The translations under genes and the position numbers were made by a program. The notes under the pieces were generated by a model, which ran no database searches, was not told the DNA's origin, and saw nothing but the letters and a program-made list of their open reading frames with translations. A stretch of DNA of 44,402 nucleotides from assembly GCA_002721705.1 (NCBI GenBank), contig PBLJ01000025.1, positions 15,116-59,517 of the forward strand, in the 5' to 3' direction. This DNA is from Opitutia bacterium. Lineage in GTDB: Bacteria > Verrucomicrobiota > Verrucomicrobiia > Opitutales > Seribacteraceae. This document shows, one piece after another, positions 41,389 to 44,402 of this stretch (the first letter of the stretch is position 1; every line of letters begins with the position of its first letter).

Positions 41389-41892
41389 ATGAATTTGTCT
41401 TTGTCACTTAAGCGTAGCTTTGCAGCTCCCTTTACGTTGGCTGTCTTGGCTGGTTGCTCCGACGAGGGAGGCGAAGGGCAGGGCAATCAACAAAGCGCCG
41501 TCGTGCAATCCGAAGAAGTAGCGAAACTGACTCGAGAAAACGAGAGCTTGGCATGGGAGCTGGAACGGCTTCGGTTGAAGGTGATTACGGTTGATGGCGA
41601 GGATATGCAGTATTTGCCGGCCAAGGGTTTATGGTATTATGATTTGCAGGTTAAACCCTTCACTGGTCGGGCCGTCAATATGCACGAGAACGGCAAACCC
41701 AAGCATGATGCTAGCTTTTTCGAGGGTAAATTAGATGGGGTGGAGAAGTATTGGCATGCGAATGGACAACTCTGGAAGGAAAAGATGTGGCTGGAAGGAG
41801 TCTTCCATGGGTTTGTCACCGAATGGGACGAAAACGGAAATATCATTAGTCGCAGGCTTTTTCATCGCGGCGAAGAAAAGACGAATCAATAG
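41389..41892 (+). CDS. Small lipoprotein with MORN-2 / YwqK-like repeats
   Basis: 167-aa lipoprotein (signal FTLAVLAGCSD, lipobox LAGC). A short coiled-coil stretch (EEVAKLTRENESLAWELERLRLKV, about residues 47-70) is followed by MORN_2-type repeats: PFTGRAVNMHENGKPKHDASFFEGKLDG, EKYWHANGQLWKEKMWLEGVFHG, and VTEWDENGNIISRRLF. Relatives are found in YwqK-type antitoxin-like and many envelope proteins of unknown function. ATG 41389 gives the best signal; starts at 41368 or the TTG at 41302 would lengthen the N-terminus. It is followed by a convergent gene (30-base gap). It may complement the larger MORN lipoprotein at 32555-33793. Confidence 0.8.
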   Translation: MNLSLSLKRSFAAPFTLAVLAGCSDEGGEGQGNQQSAVVQSEEVAKLTRENESLAWELERLRLKVITVDGEDMQYLPAKGLWYYDLQVKPFTGRAVNMHENGKPKHDASFFEGKLDGVEKYWHANGQLWKEKMWLEGVFHGFVTEWDENGNIISRRLFHRGEEKTNQ

Positions 41893-41922
41893 AATCTCTC
41901 TTCGCGAAGACTTCGCTCCGGT

Positions 41923-42867
41923 TTACTCCGAGGCAGCAGGGCCTATCCAAACCGGACGTTCAAATTGCAACCAACGGTTCTTCTTTGCGCCCACCTGCAT
42001 GCCGGGCGGCAAAGGCAAACAATCACGAAGTAATATTGAAAAAAGTTTCTTGCCGTATGCAAAGGTCACCATGACGTTGCGTTTCGGATGTTTGCCTCCA
42101 CTTGAGAAATGAATATGGTTTCCCATGCCCTTGTATTCTTTTCTTGGGCAAAAGTAATACAGTTCCAACGGACTGGTATTGAACGAGACCACGAGATCCT
42201 GATGGCCCGACTCTTCACGGGTGACGCCGCGCAGGTAGGGCACGGGACCCTCGCGTTGCGTGGACAAGCGAAAGGAGCGATCATGTGATTTCTGATCGAA
42301 ACGCAATCGATAGGATAGGCCCGATTCCCAATATAATGCAGGCTTTTTTGCGCCATCTATAATAAATTGGGTCTCGTCAGCGGAAACTTCGTGAAACACC
42401 TCGATGGCGTGGAGTCGAGCGGTCTGCCACTGGATGCCTTCTTTTTCGGCTCCTCTCAAAATGGGCGTAAACGCTTCCGCGCGGATGGACGAAGGAGTCA
42501 CCTTCTGGAGATGATTGTAGATTTTTCGCCATTGTTTGAGGCACTCTTTCTCCCACTGTTCCTCCAGCTCCAAAAGCGACTTGTTTTGTTCTTTGGCTTC
42601 CTTTTCCCAGTTGCTCCAATTTTCATTGGTCAGGTGATCCCTGATTTCGTTGTTTTTCACTTTCAGCAGGAAGGCCTTGAAACTTTCCCCATCCAAGGCG
42701 AACACCGTCGATTGGTAAAAGTTTTCGAAATCATTGTTTCTGAAACTCTCCAAGACGTTGTACGCGAAGACGTTCAAGGAGTGCGCGGGGAGTCTTTGCG
42801 GTGCAGCCAGACTGACCTGGGATGTCGCCAACAGCAAAATCAGTCCCAAAGAACATGGCAGTTTCAT
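41923..42867 (-). CDS. Secreted protein of unknown function
   Basis: 314-aa exported protein (signal MKLPCSLGLILLLATSQVSLAAPQ). I recognise no family. The first 110 residues after the signal are helical and rich in Glu, Lys and Trp (NENWSNWEKEAKEQNKSLLELEEQWEKECLKQWRKIYNHL). The second half looks beta-rich with charged loops (YWESGLSYRLRFDQKSHDRSFRLSTQ, LVVSFNTSPLELYYFCPRKEYKG). Several Cys are present, but no metal or haem motif. It converges with the lipoprotein gene and has a gene-free 479-base stretch upstream. The coding potential looks good over the full length, so it is a real gene. Confidence 0.75.
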   Translation of the reverse strand: MKLPCSLGLILLLATSQVSLAAPQRLPAHSLNVFAYNVLESFRNNDFENFYQSTVFALDGESFKAFLLKVKNNEIRDHLTNENWSNWEKEAKEQNKSLLELEEQWEKECLKQWRKIYNHLQKVTPSSIRAEAFTPILRGAEKEGIQWQTARLHAIEVFHEVSADETQFIIDGAKKPALYWESGLSYRLRFDQKSHDRSFRLSTQREGPVPYLRGVTREESGHQDLVVSFNTSPLELYYFCPRKEYKGMGNHIHFSSGGKHPKRNVMVTFAYGKKLFSILLRDCLPLPPGMQVGAKKNRWLQFERPVWIGPAASE

Positions 42868-43346
42868 ATAGGGAAGGCTAGAGAGAGTTCTTTGGACTGT
42901 CTAGGATTTTCACCAAGACCTCGGCGAGCCGTACTAGACGAGCGCCATGATGCAATCGGAACCTCGCTTGGGCCCTTGCTTTTTGTTGCCCGACGAGTCG
43001 TGCTTTGGGAGTGGAGGCGTCCAGTTTGTTGGCGTTTACAACTCCTCATCGACCTTCTCCCACAGTCAACGACGATGCGCGTCGTGGCATTTAGCGTATT
43101 GGTGATCCCAGCTCAGGATATCCACCTCTGTTTCCATGATTCCAAGCAGGGCGACTAGTTGCGAGTTTGCACCCCAAGAGTCCACCGGCGTTTCTGGGTT
43201 CCAGCCTAAAACTTTTACCAATTCCGCTTTTTTGAGGTTAATGGTTTAATATCTGCTAGAGGATTGTCTCCATTTTCAAAACTGGCCGGGGAGATAACCC
43301 CAAGGCGTGGGATTCGGGGATTTCCAGCTATACTTAATTTGAATTC
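42868..43346. other. Gene-free stretch upstream of the LysR regulator
   Basis: 479 bases between the divergent secreted-protein gene and the LysR gene. I see no recognisable protein on either strand; the short open frames have no family features. The last ~130 bases are AT-rich and probably contain the LysR gene promoter, but I could not fix -35/-10 boxes or an operator. Confidence 0.45.
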
Positions 43347-44285
43347 ATGAGAGCGAAACGACCATTGGACACTCGTCAATTATTGGCTTTCCAGATGCTT
43401 GCCGACGTAGGCAGTTTTACTGGCGCCGCCAAGAATCTTTATCTTACGCAATCAGCCATTAGTCACTCGATGAAGGCTTTGGAGCAGGACCTTGGCTGTC
43501 GCCTTTTGCGCCGACATGGTAAAAAGGTTAGCCTCACCGATGCCGGGCAACACATGTTGACCGTGATTCGTCCAATCCTGCAACGCATGGAGCATCTGCG
43601 CGATGAGCTGGAAGGCTACGAAAAATTTGGCGCGGGACGGCTGCGCATCGGTTCGAGCCACAAAAACGGGGAAGTTCTCTTGCCGCAAATCATAGGGCGT
43701 TTTCGAGAAGATTTTCCTCGGTTTCGGTTTCAAGTGCAAAGCGCCGATACCCGTGGCTGTCTTGAAATGTTGCGGACCAACCAAATCGACTTGGCCATCA
43801 CCTTGGAGCCAACCAAATCCGAAGAGATGGAGTTCTTGCCATGGTTTAGCGACGAGTTGCAACTCGTCGTGCCTCCGGGGCATCCTTGGATAGAAAGAGG
43901 CTGGTTGAACAAGAAGGAAGTGGCTTCGCAGAACTTCATTCTGTGCAACAAGAGCAGTTATACTTTTACTTTGATCATGGATTACCTCCAACAGGAGGAC
44001 TTGCAAATTTCCTCGTTCGTCGAAATGAGCAACGTGGATGCCGTAAAGGAATTGATCAAATCCGGTTTCGGCATCGGTGTCCTGGCGACTTGGACGGTGC
44101 GAAAAGAAGTGGAGGCAAAGGAATTGCACACGGTTCGCATCGGTCGCAGGAGGCTCTTTCGCACTTGGGGCCTCAGCTCACCTCCGGGACGCAGCCTGAA
44201 TGCTCCGGAATTGGCTTTTGCCCGGATTGGTGAGGAGGTCGGTTGCCAATGGATGATGAACCATCACGGGCTAGGTTTGACCTGA
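43347..44285 (+). CDS. LysR-family transcriptional regulator
   Basis: 312-aa DNA-binding regulator. The N-terminal winged helix-turn-helix (residues 7-65) has the standard sequence LLAFQMLADVGSFTGAAKNLYLTQSAISHSMKALEQDLGCRLLRR. The C-terminal effector domain (about 95-290) follows the CysB/CbbR-type periplasmic-binding fold, with LRIGSSHKNGEVLLPQIIGRFREDFPRFRF, MLRTNQIDLAITLEP and IKSGFGIGVLATWTV. LysR regulators usually control a divergent or adjacent gene in response to a small metabolite. Here the divergent neighbour is the unrecognised secreted protein 480 bases away, so the target is uncertain. Confidence 0.93.
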   Translation: MRAKRPLDTRQLLAFQMLADVGSFTGAAKNLYLTQSAISHSMKALEQDLGCRLLRRHGKKVSLTDAGQHMLTVIRPILQRMEHLRDELEGYEKFGAGRLRIGSSHKNGEVLLPQIIGRFREDFPRFRFQVQSADTRGCLEMLRTNQIDLAITLEPTKSEEMEFLPWFSDELQLVVPPGHPWIERGWLNKKEVASQNFILCNKSSYTFTLIMDYLQQEDLQISSFVEMSNVDAVKELIKSGFGIGVLATWTVRKEVEAKELHTVRIGRRRLFRTWGLSSPPGRSLNAPELAFARIGEEVGCQWMMNHHGLGLT

Positions 44286-44312
44286 CCAGCGCTGTCTTCT
44301 CCTTCGCTTGGC

Positions 44313-44402
44313 CTAATCGGGCAGGGTGTCGAGGTATTGCTTGCGAAGCGCTTCCGCTTTGTTCCCTTGCGCGTCCACCTTCGTTTTGAATTCGTCGCGG
44401 GC
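44313..44402 (-). CDS. C-terminal end of a gene leaving the window
   Basis: A minus-strand frame enters from the right edge and stops at TAG 44313-44315. The visible 29 residues (ARDEFKTKVDAQGNKAEALRKQYLDTLPD) are helical and charged, consistent with a real protein end. They converge on the LysR gene with a 27-base gap. Too short to name a family. Confidence 0.5.
   Translation of the reverse strand, partial: ARDEFKTKVDAQGNKAEALRKQYLDTLPD

Noticed and set aside
42367..43158. A 263-codon plus-strand frame over the secreted protein and the gap after it
   Set aside because: Most of it is antisense to the 314-aa gene; the tail in the gap shows no recognisable features.

Overview
The window looks like a chromosomal segment from the PVC group, most likely Verrucomicrobiota. 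The evidence is the family mix: a DUF1549/DUF1553 'Planctomycete cytochrome' protein beside a Tat-exported DUF1501 protein, several secreted PQQ-type beta-propellers, Tat-signal Gfo/Idh/MocA oxidoreductases, DUF2237, and many secreted fusion proteins. I saw no insertion sequence, integrase, phage gene or CRISPR array. The only RNA gene I can support is one tRNA-Thr(CGU).

Region 1 (1-8160) is a compact light / oxidative-stress block, visibly more AT-rich than what follows. A leftward string encodes a SOUL heme-binding protein, glutathione peroxidase, PQQ-like lipoprotein, atypical SDR and DNA photolyase (cut by the window edge). Divergent from it are a renalase-like FAD protein and an SRPBCC protein. 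Next comes an ECF sigma factor with a large soluble downstream partner that may be its anti-sigma or sensor. A small two-helix membrane protein lies beyond, with a TGATCC-N18-TAATAG promoter candidate. The families point to photo-oxidative (singlet oxygen or peroxide) stress. The regulatory link is inferred.

Region 2 (8.4-22 kb) holds catabolic and secreted functions. These are a Gfo/Idh oxidoreductase with DUF2237, a 2-hydroxyacid dehydrogenase with a PQQ propeller protein, an AT-rich TPR lipoprotein, a three-gene operon (cytochrome/WD40/DUF1553 protein, DUF1501, domain-repeat secreted protein), and a DEAD-box helicase with repeat-rich tail.

Region 3 (22-34 kb) contains tRNA-Thr, an NTF2-like protein, an AGCS symporter and a tightly overlapped three-gene secreted unit. 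That unit is a LamG-PQQ-Rossmann-PQQ giant, a 58-residue membrane coiled-coil protein and a double alpha/beta hydrolase whose first domain lacks its serine. An orphan flagellin/FlgL-like protein, a BASS symporter and a MORN-repeat lipoprotein follow.

Region 4 (34-44.4 kb) contains a TPR protein overlapping a pseudopilin, a trypsin / LamG-like / SirB1 fusion, a second Tat Gfo/Idh oxidoreductase, a propeller-dihaem cytochrome, an SGNH hydrolase, a second small MORN-like lipoprotein, an unrecognised secreted protein, a LysR regulator, and the C-terminal end of a gene leaving the window.

The best candidates for something undescribed are the ECF/soluble-partner stress block and the 24.1-30.0 kb overlapped secreted operon.
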